Source: an uncultured Hyphomicrobiales bacterium
GTDB lineage: Bacteria > Pseudomonadota > Alphaproteobacteria > Rhizobiales > Xanthobacteraceae
NCBI GenBank assembly: GCA_903839845.1
Contig: CAIMEA010000004.1
Location: forward strand, 1 to 64,000
Direction of reading: 5' to 3'
Length of the DNA: 64,000 nucleotides
Shown piece by piece: positions 1-8,483 of the stretch. The number at the start of each line of letters is the position of its first letter. Within the stretch, counting starts at the first letter, position 1. The notes beneath the pieces are model-generated. The model was not told the origin of the DNA and ran no database searches. It was given only the letters and a program-made list of their open reading frames with translations. The position numbers and the translations under genes are program-made.

Positions 1-36
1 CCGGCGTTTTAGAGTCGCACGGCCCGGAGCAGAGCC

Positions 37-1422
37 ATGGAATTCGATCCCGTTCTGTTGGCCCGCCTGCAATTTGCCTTCACCATCATTTTTCATATTA
101 TCTTCCCGAGCTTCACCATCGGCCTGTCGGCCTATATCGCCACGCTCGGCGTGCTCTGGCTCCGGACCGGCGAGGAGCGCTTCCAGTTTTTGATGCGGTT
201 CTGGGTCAAGATCTTCGCGGTGTCGTTCGCGATGGGCGTGGTGTCGGGCATCGTGCTGTCCTACCAGTTCGGCACCAACTGGAGCCGCTTCTCGGTGGCG
301 ACCGGCAATGTGCTGGGACCGCTGCTCGGCTACGAGGTGCTGACGGCGTTTTTTCTGGAGGCGACCTTTCTCGGCATCCTGCTGTTCGGTTTCAACAAGG
401 TGCCGCGCTGGCTCTATGTGTTGTCGGCCGCCGTCGTTGCCGTTGGCACGATGATTTCGGCATTCTGGATTCTGGCGGCCAATAGCTGGATGCAGACGCC
501 GGCCGGCCACGAATTCAGGGATGGCATCGCCTACCCGCTCGACTGGCTGCACATCGTGTTCAATCCGAGCTTCCCCTATCGCTTCGCCCATATGCTCAAC
601 GCCGCCTATCTGACCACGGCCTTTGTGGTGATCGCGGTCGGCGCGCGCTTCCTCATCGGCAAGCGTCACATGGCCGAAGGCCGCACCATGTTGCGCATGG
701 GCATCGGCCTCACCGCGCTTCTCGCGCCGCTGCAACTCGTTATCGGCGACCAGCACGGCCTCAACACGCTCAAGCATCAGCCGATCAAGGTCGCGGCAAT
801 GGAAGCGCATTGGGAAGGCAGCAAGCCCGCCGATTTCCATATCTTCGCCTGGCCGGATGAGAAGGCCGGCAGCAATCGTTACGAACTTTCGATTCCGAAA
901 GGCGCGTCACTGATCCTCACGCACAAGATGAACGGTCTGTTTCCCGGACTGCTCAGCGTCGCGGCGAAGGACAGGCCGCCGGTGGCAACCGTGTTCTTCG
1001 CCTTCCGCATCATGCTGGCGGTCGGCTTCTTCATGATCGCGGCGGCGCTGCTCGGCGCTTTTTTCTGGTGGCGCGGCACGTTATTCGAGACCCGCTGGTA
1101 TTTGCGCGTGATGGCGCAGAGCTGGTGGATCGGTTTCGTCGCGGTGATCGCCGGCTGGGTCGTGACCGAAAGCGGGCGTCAGCCCTGGGTCGTCTACGGC
1201 ATCATGCGCACCGCTGACGCCACCTCGCCGGTTCCGGGCGCGACCATCGCCGGGACATTGGCGCTGTTCATCGTGGCTTACGGCATCGTCTTCTCGTTCG
1301 GCATTTATTATATGAACCGGCTGATCGCCAAAGGACCCGATACGGTCACGGACGATGGCGGGGGCTCGCCCGGGCTCAGCCCGATTGCATCGACCAAGGA
1401 TGTCGGACAAGGGACGATTTAA
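37..1422 (+). CDS. cioA: Cytochrome bd-type (cyanide-insensitive) quinol oxidase subunit I
   Basis: 461-residue polytopic inner-membrane subunit that binds the hemes and quinol and, with the next gene, reduces oxygen to water. Visible family residues: H20 and H185 in the positions of the E. coli CydA heme ligands, M326 in FAFRIM (heme b558 ligand position), the quinol-site segment around K251-E257-E260, and GRQPW at 380-384. The Q-loop following residue 250 is short, as in CIO-type (CioA) rather than long-Q-loop E. coli CydA. The ATG at 37 follows a purine-rich GGAGCAGAG. Subunit II begins 21 nt after the stop, so the two form an operon. No cydDC lies in the window. Family is certain; the CIO subtype rests on loop length. 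Confidence 0.93.
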   Translation: MEFDPVLLARLQFAFTIIFHIIFPSFTIGLSAYIATLGVLWLRTGEERFQFLMRFWVKIFAVSFAMGVVSGIVLSYQFGTNWSRFSVATGNVLGPLLGYEVLTAFFLEATFLGILLFGFNKVPRWLYVLSAAVVAVGTMISAFWILAANSWMQTPAGHEFRDGIAYPLDWLHIVFNPSFPYRFAHMLNAAYLTTAFVVIAVGARFLIGKRHMAEGRTMLRMGIGLTALLAPLQLVIGDQHGLNTLKHQPIKVAAMEAHWEGSKPADFHIFAWPDEKAGSNRYELSIPKGASLILTHKMNGLFPGLLSVAAKDRPPVATVFFAFRIMLAVGFFMIAAALLGAFFWWRGTLFETRWYLRVMAQSWWIGFVAVIAGWVVTESGRQPWVVYGIMRTADATSPVPGATIAGTLALFIVAYGIVFSFGIYYMNRLIAKGPDTVTDDGGGSPGLSPIASTKDVGQGTI

Positions 1423-1443
1423 AGCGACGAAGAGGAAACGGTC

Positions 1444-2445
1444 ATGGAATGGTATCTGCCGTTGATCTGGGCCGGCGTCATCGGCACCGCCGTCGCCATG
1501 TATGTCATCATGGACGGCTTCGACCTCGGCATCGGCATCCTGTTTCCCTTCGCCCGCAACGAAACCGAACGCGACCAGATGATGCGTTCGATCGCGCCGT
1601 TCTGGGACGGCAATGAGACATGGCTGGTGCTCGGCGGCGCCGGCCTGTTCGTCGCCTTTCCACGCGCCTATGCGGTGATCATGCCGGCGTTCTATCTGCC
1701 GGTGATCGTTATGCTGCTGGCTTTGGTGTTTCGCGGCATCGCGTTTGAATTCCGCACCGTCTCGCACAGCAAAAAAGGCTGGAGTTACGCTTTCGTTGGC
1801 GGGTCGACGCTCGCCGCTTTCGCGCAAGGCGTGATCCTCGGCGGCATGATCCAGGGCATCAAGGTCGAGAACGGCGCCTATGCCGGCGGCCCTTACGACT
1901 GGGCGAGCCCGTTCGGATTGCTGTGCGGACTTGCGCTGATCGCCGGTTACGGACTGCTCGGCGCCACCTGGCTGGTGATGAAGACCGAAGGCGCGATCGC
2001 CGTGCGGGCGCGCCGGCAATCGAAAGCCTGTCTCATCGCCGTGCTTGTGTTCATGGCGGCGGTCAGCCTGTGGACGCCACTCGCCGAAGCGCGCATTGCC
2101 GCGCGCTGGTTCTCGTTGCCCAATTTCTATTATTTGTGGCCGGTGCCAACTGTGACTGCGCTGGTGGCCTTCGGCTGCTGGTACGGAATCGAAAAGGAAC
2201 GCGACGCGCCGCCCTTCCTCGCCGCGATTGCTTTGTTCATGCTCGGCTATCTCGGGCTGGTGATTTCCAATTTCCCGTATCTGGTCCCGCCGTCGCTGAC
2301 GGTCTGGGATACGGCGGCGGCGCCGTCGAGCCAGATATTCATGCTGGTCGGCACGCTGGTGCTGTTGCCCTTCGTGCTCGGCTATATCGTTCTGGTGTAC
2401 TGGCTGTTTCGCGGCAAGGTGCGCGAAGGCGAGAGCTATCACTGA
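1444..2445 (+). CDS. cioB: Cytochrome bd-type quinol oxidase subunit II
   Basis: 333-residue polytopic membrane protein of the CydB family, partner of the upstream subunit I. The N-terminus carries the typical MDGFDLG segment (residues 23-29) followed by FWDGNETWLV, both hallmark CydB stretches. About eight or nine hydrophobic helices can be read, the last near residues 300-322. Its ATG follows GAGGAAACGGTC, a clear ribosome site. Only 18 nt separate its stop from the convergent glycosyltransferase stop, leaving no room for a CydX-type small subunit downstream; none was found elsewhere in the window. Length matches the family. Confidence 0.93.
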   Translation: MEWYLPLIWAGVIGTAVAMYVIMDGFDLGIGILFPFARNETERDQMMRSIAPFWDGNETWLVLGGAGLFVAFPRAYAVIMPAFYLPVIVMLLALVFRGIAFEFRTVSHSKKGWSYAFVGGSTLAAFAQGVILGGMIQGIKVENGAYAGGPYDWASPFGLLCGLALIAGYGLLGATWLVMKTEGAIAVRARRQSKACLIAVLVFMAAVSLWTPLAEARIAARWFSLPNFYYLWPVPTVTALVAFGCWYGIEKERDAPPFLAAIALFMLGYLGLVISNFPYLVPPSLTVWDTAAAPSSQIFMLVGTLVLLPFVLGYIVLVYWLFRGKVREGESYH

Positions 2446-2463
2446 ACCCGCGCGGCAATCGTT

Positions 2464-3972
2464 CTATTGCGCCGGCCGCAGCACCGACCAGCCGAGGCGG
2501 ACCGGCGGCAGCCGGCCCTCGACCGCGCGGGCGAATGTGCGCGGGAATTCCGGCACCATGGCCGGAAACTGGATGGTCAATGTCTCCGGCGGCTTGCCGG
2601 ACGCCTCCGCCGGCCAGACCAGCACGCCGCCGAGCGCGGCGGCTTCATCGACGCTGATCCACGGGCTGCGTTGCGGCGCCCAGGCAAAAAAGACGCGCGG
2701 CCGGGTCGGCGTCATCAGTGCGATCGCCGGCGCGAGGCGTTCGTCGCCGCTGACAATGGCCGGCGGTTGGCCGGTGCGGCGCTGAAAACTGTCGGCGAGA
2801 AAATGCGCCTCGGCCTGCGCCGGCTGCGCGACGCGCAGGTCGCGGCCGAAGGCCCACGGCATGATGACGAGTCCGAGCGCCGCCAGCAGCGGCGGCGCCA
2901 CCAGCAAGGCGAGCCAGACCGACGACACCAGCCGCTCGCGATAGAGCAGGACGCGGTCGCCGCCGGCGACGACGACCGCCAGGCCCGACAGCAACACCAA
3001 AGGCGCCAGTGAACCGAACGCCCCGAGCGGCCAGTGCGTTCCGGCCGCGATACTCAGCGCGATGGCGCAGGCCGCGGGCGCCAGCGCGAAAAAATAAATG
3101 TAATTTCGCGCCAGCGATTGCGCCGGCGGCCGGTCGATTTCCGGCGCGCGCTCGCGCCGCTGCCGCTTTAAGCCGCTGGCCAAAAGGACGAGCAGCACGA
3201 CGCCGAGATGGATTGCAACCAGCACCGTGGCGAGATCGATCGCCGCCGACCATCCGGCACCGGCAACGATGCTCTCGTGGAATGCGGTCAACACCGTGTC
3301 GCGCATCGCGTAGAGCCAGGCGGCATGTGGCGCGACGACGATGACGAATAGCAGCAGGCCAATCCACGGCTCGACATAAGTCAGCGCGCGGCGGCCGCGC
3401 ACGGTCGCCAATGTGAACGCGGTCAGCAGCACGAGCAGAATAACGCCGGCATACGTCGTCAGTAGCAGCAGGCCGAGATCGAGCGCCAGCAGGAACCAGG
3501 CGCCGCGTTTGTACAGGCCGACCGCGCGCCAGTAATGCAGCAGCGCCAGAGCCCACAATGCCGCCGCCAGCACCGCCGGTCCGAATTCCGTCGACGGCAC
3601 GGTGAAGGAAGCGACTCCGACCATCAGCAGAATGCCGAGCGCGGCGTGACGCGTGCCGACCACCGCGCGGCCGAGCGTGAACACCGCCCATAGCGCGGTG
3701 ACGATGCAGGCCTGCGCCAGGACGTAGAGGCCAATCAGCCCGCCGAGCCGGAACGCGACCTCGCCGAGCCAGAACGCCAGCGGCGGTCCGAGATAGCTGC
3801 CGAGCACGAATTCATGACCGATGGCCAGCAGCAGCGGCACATCGCCGGGAGGCGCGCTATAAAATAAAGCCGGCACAAGCGTCCACAGCAGGCCTTGCGT
3901 CAAAGCTGCGGCCCAGAACACCAGCACCGGCCGGCCGCGCAAGGCTTCGATAATGAGGGAAACTTGATGCAT
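2464..3972 (-). CDS. Glycosyltransferase family 39-like integral membrane protein
   Basis: About 502 residues, mostly hydrophobic, with roughly ten or more predicted membrane spans and a C-terminal soluble part. The first external loop has PPGDVPLLLAIGHEF and later GPPLAFWL, which is the layout of the PMT/ArnT (GT39, GT-C fold) family that uses polyprenyl-phosphate sugars to modify lipid A or proteins. The open frame extends further upstream, but that stretch is arginine-rich and overlaps rnhB, so I place the start at the ATG at 3972, just before a hydrophobic segment. It lies 71 nt downstream of rnhB on the same strand. Donor and acceptor cannot be told from the sequence. Confidence 0.75.
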   Translation of the reverse strand: MHQVSLIIEALRGRPVLVFWAAALTQGLLWTLVPALFYSAPPGDVPLLLAIGHEFVLGSYLGPPLAFWLGEVAFRLGGLIGLYVLAQACIVTALWAVFTLGRAVVGTRHAALGILLMVGVASFTVPSTEFGPAVLAAALWALALLHYWRAVGLYKRGAWFLLALDLGLLLLTTYAGVILLVLLTAFTLATVRGRRALTYVEPWIGLLLFVIVVAPHAAWLYAMRDTVLTAFHESIVAGAGWSAAIDLATVLVAIHLGVVLLVLLASGLKRQRRERAPEIDRPPAQSLARNYIYFFALAPAACAIALSIAAGTHWPLGAFGSLAPLVLLSGLAVVVAGGDRVLLYRERLVSSVWLALLVAPPLLAALGLVIMPWAFGRDLRVAQPAQAEAHFLADSFQRRTGQPPAIVSGDERLAPAIALMTPTRPRVFFAWAPQRSPWISVDEAAALGGVLVWPAEASGKPPETLTIQFPAMVPEFPRTFARAVEGRLPPVRLGWSVLRPAQ

Positions 3973-4043
3973 GGGCCCGTGGCATCTTTTTATCCCGTGC
4001 CCTGTAAGACAAGGGATACGAGGGCAGCAATAGAGAACGCCGG

Positions 4044-4760
4044 CTAAAGTGGCAACAAGGACGCGACAACCGCGTCCGGAACCGCGCCTAATTCGGCCTG
4101 AAGAGCTGCGAATTTGGCCGCAACCGGGGCAAACGACCGGCGGTGATGCGGCGTCGGGCCGAGGCGCTCCAGCGCCGCGCAATGTTCCGGCACGCTGTAG
4201 CCCATGTGGCGCTCGAAGCCGTAACCGGGATGCGCCAGCGCGATGCGCGCCATCAGCCGGTCGCGCGTCACCTTGGCGACGATGGAGGCGGCCGCCACCG
4301 ACAGCACCAGGGCATCGCCCGACACCACCGCCTCGCAGTCGCAGCCGCAGTCGATTTTCATGTTGCCGTCGACGAAGACCAGCTTCGGCCGCACCGGCAA
4401 GGCCCTGACCGCGCGCGCCAGCGCCCACAACGAAGCGCGCAGTATATTGTCGCGGTCGATGCGCTCGACCGCGCCGAAGGCGACCGATACTTGCGCGGTG
4501 GCGCAGATTTTCTCGTAAAGGGCTTCGCGCGCCTTGGCGTCGAGCTTTTTGGAATCGTTGAGGCCGCGCGGGATGCGCGCGGGATCGAGGATCACCGCCG
4601 CCGCGACCACCGGACCGGCCAAAGGCCCGCGGCCAGCCTCGTCGCAGCCGGCGACCGGAAAAATCCCGGCGTTGAGCGCCCGCCGCTCGCGCCGGAAGGT
4701 CGGGCGCAGCACGGGCTCTTTGAGCGGCAGGCGTTTGGCGGCTTGCGGTTTGCGGGCCAT
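4044..4760 (-). CDS. rnhB: Ribonuclease HII
   Basis: 238-residue cytosolic endonuclease that nicks RNA in RNA-DNA hybrids and removes single ribonucleotides from DNA. Motifs in order: [14 protein letters not shown] with D40 and E41 (catalytic acids), NDSKKL at 69-73, FVDGN with D131, [12 protein letters not shown], and [13 protein letters not shown] chose the ATG at 4760 because the upstream open frame has no family similarity. About 30 basic residues precede the catalytic fold, common in alphaproteobacterial RNase HII. Possibly co-transcribed with the membrane glycosyltransferase downstream. Intact. Confidence 0.95.
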   Translation of the reverse strand: MARKPQAAKRLPLKEPVLRPTFRRERRALNAGIFPVAGCDEAGRGPLAGPVVAAAVILDPARIPRGLNDSKKLDAKAREALYEKICATAQVSVAFGAVERIDRDNILRASLWALARAVRALPVRPKLVFVDGNMKIDCGCDCEAVVSGDALVLSVAAASIVAKVTRDRLMARIALAHPGYGFERHMGYSVPEHCAALERLGPTPHHRRSFAPVAAKFAALQAELGAVPDAVVASLLPL

Positions 4761-4965
4761 GGTCGAGCAGTCGCCCGCGGCGGGGGCGAAGTCAACGGCT
4801 GTGATTTTGCGATGTGAAATCCGGGGATTGCGGCAGGCACGCGCGCCGTGGCGGCGCGATGATTCGCCGTTGTTTCCTTGTCCCGGCCGCCGGGATGGAT
4901 TAGTCGAGTTCAGGCGCGGAAACTGCGCCCGGAATAGCCAAGAACAGTCACCAGGGGAAACGCAC

Positions 4966-5940
4966 ATGCTCATTCGGTCTCAATTCCGGTTCGCGATGGC
5001 CGCGGCAGCGCTCCTGGTGTTCGCAAGTCCCGTGCGCGCGGCTGACCCTTACCCGGCCAGCAAGATCACGATGGTGGTCGCCTTCGCGCCGGGCGGCGTC
5101 GCCGATACCGTGGCCCGCTTCATCGCCCAGGGTTTGAGCGAACGTCTGCGGCAGAGTGTCGTGGTTGAAAATCGCGGCGGCGCCGGCGGCAATATCGCGG
5201 CCGCCGCTGTCGCTCACGCCGCGCCAGACGGCTACACGTTGCTGGCAACGACAACGGCCATCGCCATCAACGAGACGCTGCGCGAGGTGAAGCAATTCGC
5301 CGCGACCGATTTGACCACCGTGGCGATCGCCGCGTCGAGCCCGGAAGCGCTGGTGACGAGCCCAAACAATCCCGCCAACTCGCTCGCCGACCTGATCAAG
5401 GCGGCGCAGGCCAAGCCGGTCAATTTCGGCTCGGCCGGCGTCGGCAGCGGCTCGCATATCGAGGCCGAATATTTCTTCAAGATACTCGCGCACATTTCGG
5501 CGACCCATATTCCGTTCCAGGGCGGCGCGCCGGCGATGAATGCCGTTCTCGGCGACCAGATCGATGTCTGGGCGACGACATTGGGTGGCGGCGCGGCGGC
5601 GCAAATTGCCGCCGGCAAGCTCAAGGGCCTGGCCATCGCCGGTGACAGCCGCGCCGGCGTCGTGCCGAACGTGCCGACTTTTGCCGAGCAAGGGTATGCG
5701 AATTACGTCGCGGCCTCCTGGGTCGGTGTCTTCGCACCGGCCAAGACCGACCCGAAAATCATCGAGGCGCTGAATGCCGCGATCAACGACACCATCAAGT
5801 CGCCGGACATTCAGGACAAGCTGACCAAGATCGGCTTCGATCCGATGACGGGAACGCCGGCGCAAGCCGACGCCATGTTCAAGGCCGAAGTGGAAAAATG
5901 GGGCAAGATGGTCAGCGCGCTCGGCATCACCATCAAATAG
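4966..5940 (+). CDS. Tripartite tricarboxylate transporter-type substrate-binding protein (Bug family), orphan
   Basis: 324-residue periplasmic binding protein. A Sec signal peptide (basic start, then [16 protein letters not shown]) is followed by the Bug signature [23 protein letters not shown], in which the loop after beta-1 contacts a ligand carboxylate, and later by [10 protein letters not shown] and [19 protein letters not shown]. The start at 4966 has an AGGGGA ribosome site; the longer open frame upstream is a shadow of rnhB. No TctA/TctB membrane genes are nearby, so this is one of the many orphan Bug receptors, which may share a transporter elsewhere or act as a sensor. Ligand unknown, most likely a carboxylate. 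Confidence 0.9.
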   Translation: MLIRSQFRFAMAAAALLVFASPVRAADPYPASKITMVVAFAPGGVADTVARFIAQGLSERLRQSVVVENRGGAGGNIAAAAVAHAAPDGYTLLATTTAIAINETLREVKQFAATDLTTVAIAASSPEALVTSPNNPANSLADLIKAAQAKPVNFGSAGVGSGSHIEAEYFFKILAHISATHIPFQGGAPAMNAVLGDQIDVWATTLGGGAAAQIAAGKLKGLAIAGDSRAGVVPNVPTFAEQGYANYVAASWVGVFAPAKTDPKIIEALNAAINDTIKSPDIQDKLTKIGFDPMTGTPAQADAMFKAEVEKWGKMVSALGITIK

Positions 5941-5962
5941 CGCGGGCGGGCGCGCCGAAAAA

Positions 5963-6403
5963 CTAGGCCGGCAACGTCAGCCGGCCGTCTTCGGTGAGCG
6001 GAAAATCGGGATTGAACGCGACCTCCCAGAGATGGCCGTCGGGATCGAAGAAATATCCCGAATAGCCGCCCCAGAAGGCATCGACTGCCGATTTTTGAAT
6101 CGTCGCGCCGGCGCGATAGGCGCGGTCGATGGCCGCGTCGACTTCCGGTTTGGAATGGCAATTCCAGGCCAGCGACACGCCGCGAAACGCCGGCGACAGA
6201 TCCTTGAAGCCGATGCCGGCGTCCTTGGCCAGTTCTTCGGATGGGAAGACCGAAATAGCGCAGGCGCCGGCGAGGAAAAAGCCGACGCCCTCGACCGCCT
6301 GCGCCTTGCGCTGAAATCCGAGCGCTTCATAGAAAGCAATGCTGCGGTTCAGATCGGCAACGCCGAGCGTCACCAGCGACAGCACGGCTTGCGGGTCGTT
6401 CAT
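5963..6403 (-). CDS. VOC (glyoxalase/bleomycin-resistance fold) family protein
   Basis: 146-residue single VOC domain with the paired beta-alpha-beta-beta-beta arrangement. The N-terminus reads VTLGVADLNRSIAFYEALGF and the C-terminus YSGYFFDPDGHLWEVAFNPDF, matching glyoxalase-like proteins in which a late Glu (in HLWEVAF) is a metal ligand. The specific reaction is not evident; many members act on aromatic or thiol adducts. Its ATG overlaps the stop of the PA0069-type radical SAM gene by four bases (ATGA), so the two are translationally coupled and should share the SOS-type promoter upstream of that gene. Confidence 0.88.
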   Translation of the reverse strand: MNDPQAVLSLVTLGVADLNRSIAFYEALGFQRKAQAVEGVGFFLAGACAISVFPSEELAKDAGIGFKDLSPAFRGVSLAWNCHSKPEVDAAIDRAYRAGATIQKSAVDAFWGGYSGYFFDPDGHLWEVAFNPDFPLTEDGRLTLPA

Positions 6404-7620
6404 GAGGCAAACAGGCTCAGTTGTGCGTCATCTGGCTTGGGATGGCGGAAATGCTCGGTCGAGAGCTTCAGTTTCTTTTTGTTGAGGCCGAGCCTTTCGC
6501 AGGCGACCTCGAAACGCCGGCCGATCAGCCAGGCATAGGGCCCGGTGCCCTTCATGCGCTTGCCCCATTCCGAATCGTAATCTTTGCCGTCGCGCATGTC
6601 GCGGATCAGCTTGAACACATGCCGCGCACGGTCGGGATAATTCGTCACCAGCCATTCGCGGAATAGGTCGCGCACTTCGAGCGGCAGGCGCAGCATGACA
6701 TAGCCGGCTTCGCGCACGCCAACGGCCTGCGCCCGATCGAGGATACGTTCGATTTCGCTGTCGTTGAGCGCCGGAATGATCGGCGCGACCATCACCGTGG
6801 TCGGCACGCCGGCCTGCGCGAGCGCGCGCAAGGTTTCCAGCCGCCGCGTCGGCGTCGCCGCGCGCGGCTCCATCTTGCGCGCCAGTTCCGGATCGAGCGT
6901 CGTGATGGACAGCGCGACTTTGGCGAGATTGCGCTCGGCCATGCGGGCAAGAATATCGAGATCGCGCAGCACGAGCGCCGACTTGGTGACGATGCCGACC
7001 GGATGACCGGCGCGATCGAGCACTTCGAGAATGCGGCGCATGACCTTGTAGCGCCGCTCGATCGGCTGATACGGGTCGGTATTGGTGCCGATGGCGATCA
7101 CCTTCGGCGAATAGTTGGGCGACGCCAGCTCCTTGGCCAGAAGCTCGGCGGCTTCCGGCTTGACGAACAGCTTGGATTCGAAATCCAGCCCCGGCGACAG
7201 GCCGAGATAGGCGTGCGTCGGCCGCGCGAAGCAATAGACGCAGCCGTGCTCGCAACCGCGATAGGGATTGACCGAACGGTCGAAGCCGATGTCGGGGGAA
7301 TCGTTGCGGGTGATGATCTTGCGGGTGGCGTCCGCCTGCACCGTGGTCTTGAACGGCGGCAGCTCGTCGAGCGAGCGCCAGCCGTCGTCGAAGGCAATGC
7401 GCGCCAGAGGCTCGTAACGGCCGGAGGCATTCGACTGCGCGCCGCGGCCCTTGCGCCGCTCATGCTCGACGACGACGCCGAGCAGGCCGGTGGCGTCATC
7501 GACGCGAACGCCGCGCTCTGAATTTGCGACACCCGCCGGCGCAGAGGGCAGCTCCGTTACTCGGTCGGCAAAACCGGGTGACGCCGGCGGGCGTTTCAAG
7601 GCTGAAGTTGATCTAGCCAT
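6400..7620 (-). CDS. PA0069-family radical SAM protein (spore-photoproduct-lyase-like)
   Basis: 406-residue radical S-adenosylmethionine enzyme. The iron-sulfur motif RGCEHGCVYCF gives C123-X3-C127-X2-C130, binding a [4Fe-4S] cluster. Flanking blocks (PTHAYLGLSPGLDFE, GTNTDPYQPIERRYKVMR, KSALVLRDLDIL) are typical of the PA0069/Rv2578c group related to SplB. No reaction is established that I know of; DNA-lesion repair is a reasonable guess by kinship. The ATG at 7620 is 25 nt from a perfect alphaproteobacterial LexA box (7645-7659), which supports a DNA-damage role. Overlaps the VOC gene downstream by four bases. Confidence 0.88.
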   Translation of the reverse strand: MARSTSALKRPPASPGFADRVTELPSAPAGVANSERGVRVDDATGLLGVVVEHERRKGRGAQSNASGRYEPLARIAFDDGWRSLDELPPFKTTVQADATRKIITRNDSPDIGFDRSVNPYRGCEHGCVYCFARPTHAYLGLSPGLDFESKLFVKPEAAELLAKELASPNYSPKVIAIGTNTDPYQPIERRYKVMRRILEVLDRAGHPVGIVTKSALVLRDLDILARMAERNLAKVALSITTLDPELARKMEPRAATPTRRLETLRALAQAGVPTTVMVAPIIPALNDSEIERILDRAQAVGVREAGYVMLRLPLEVRDLFREWLVTNYPDRARHVFKLIRDMRDGKDYDSEWGKRMKGTGPYAWLIGRRFEVACERLGLNKKKLKLSTEHFRHPKPDDAQLSLFAS

Positions 7621-7644
7621 GGATTCAACCTAGTGAGCCAGAGT

Positions 7645-7659
7645 GAACATAACAAGAAC
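7645..7659 (-). promoter_or_regulatory. LexA-type SOS box before the radical SAM gene
   Basis: Reading the minus strand gives GTTC, seven bases (TTGTTAT), GTTC. This matches the known alphaproteobacterial LexA recognition pattern GTTC-N7-GTTC, with an AT-rich spacer as usual. It ends 25 nt upstream of the radical SAM start codon, a position suited to blocking RNA polymerase. It is also about 105 nt upstream of the divergent GT2 start, which might be affected too. Confidence 0.75.
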
Positions 7660-7764
7660 AATTTTTGAAAAACGCAAATTCGTCCACTAAATGCCCGATC
7701 TCGTGGGACGGAATTGAAATCCCACATGATATGGTGGCAACCCAATCCACAGGCCGGAAGTTCC

Positions 7765-8340
7765 ATGCTCAGCGTCGTCATTCCCACCCACGAATCGGAG
7801 CGCCTGCTGGTGCCGACCTTGGCCGCGCTGGTGCCAGGCGCGATGAGCGGGCTGATCAGCGAGGTGGTGGTGGCCGACGCCGGCTCGAGCGACGACACCG
7901 AACAGGTCGCCGACATCGCCGGCTGCCGGTTCGTCCGCATGGAAGCGCCTTTGGCGGCGCGGCTGCGCGAAACGGCGCGCGGCACCCGCACGCCCTGGCT
8001 GATGTTTCTGCGCGCCGGCTGCGTGCCGGAGCCGGGCTGGATCGAGGCGACCGAGAGATTTATTCAGGCCGCCAGCACCGGCGACACCCAGCGCGCCGCG
8101 GTGTTTCGTCCGCCCGGCGCCGCCGATCTGCTGCGGCCCGGACTGTCGGAACTGCTGACGCTGCTGCGTGTGATGCTCGGCGGCGGCGCCCGGCCGGAAC
8201 AGGGCCTGCTGATCGCGCGGCGGTTCTACGATGTACTCGGCGGCCACCCCGACGCCTCCGAGCCCGAGGCGGCGATGCTGAGAAAGTTGGGGCGGCGGCG
8301 GGTGACGATGCTCGGCGCCGGGGCGCGCACCGTAGGCTAG
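7765..8340 (+). CDS. Small GT2-fold glycosyltransferase-like protein
   Basis: 191 residues. The N-terminus MLSVVIPTHESERLL and then EVVVADAGSSDDTEQVAD are the nucleotide-binding blocks of family 2 glycosyltransferases. The region that normally holds the DxD metal motif reads WLMFLRAGCVPEPGW, without the expected aspartates, and the protein is shorter than most GT2 enzymes, so catalysis is doubtful. I start at the ATG at 7765, preceded by GGAAG, rather than at 7714. It is divergent from the radical SAM gene. Acceptor and pathway unknown. Confidence 0.72.
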   Translation: MLSVVIPTHESERLLVPTLAALVPGAMSGLISEVVVADAGSSDDTEQVADIAGCRFVRMEAPLAARLRETARGTRTPWLMFLRAGCVPEPGWIEATERFIQAASTGDTQRAAVFRPPGAADLLRPGLSELLTLLRVMLGGGARPEQGLLIARRFYDVLGGHPDASEPEAAMLRKLGRRRVTMLGAGARTVG

Positions 8341-8369
8341 TCGACCCAGAGGCATTGCAATTTCTCCGC

Positions 8370-8439
8370 TCATGCCCGCGAAAGCGGGCATCCAGTCTTT
8401 GGCGAAGCACTGGGTCCCCGCCTTCGCGGGGACGAACGG
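8370..8439. repeat. Intergenic palindromic repeat, type A (copy 1)
   Basis: Two hairpins in tandem: TGCCCGC-GAAA-GCGGGCA, then after a linker CCCCGC-CTT-CGCGGGG. A second copy with the same outer sequence lies at 45336-45439, where the second loop carries a 36-base palindromic insert. Elements of this design are scattered between genes in Bradyrhizobium-type genomes. No coding potential seen. Confidence 0.7.
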
Positions 8440-8447
8440 AATTTGAT

Positions 8448-8468
8448 ATACTTGACTTTGTCAACTAT
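8448..8468. promoter_or_regulatory. Inverted repeat, probable operator of the MarR-GNAT gene
   Basis: Arms ATACTTGAC (8448-8456) and GTCAACTAT (8460-8468) flank TTT; eight of nine arm positions are complementary and the core TTGAC/GTCAA is perfect. It ends 16 nt before the ATG at 8484 of a MarR-domain protein, the usual place and size for a MarR-family operator. The TTGAC could also serve as a -35 element. Confidence 0.6.
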
Positions 8469-8483
8469 CTGGCCGACCCTCGG

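Noticed and set aside
1081-2442. A 453-codon minus-strand frame across cioAB
   Set aside because: Composition (His/Asp/Arg/Glu repeats) is that of an antisense shadow; the sense strand encodes a clear CydB.
2446-2463. A CydX-type small subunit after cioB
   Set aside because: Only 18 bases lie between the two stops, and no short hydrophobic frame with a ribosome site is present.
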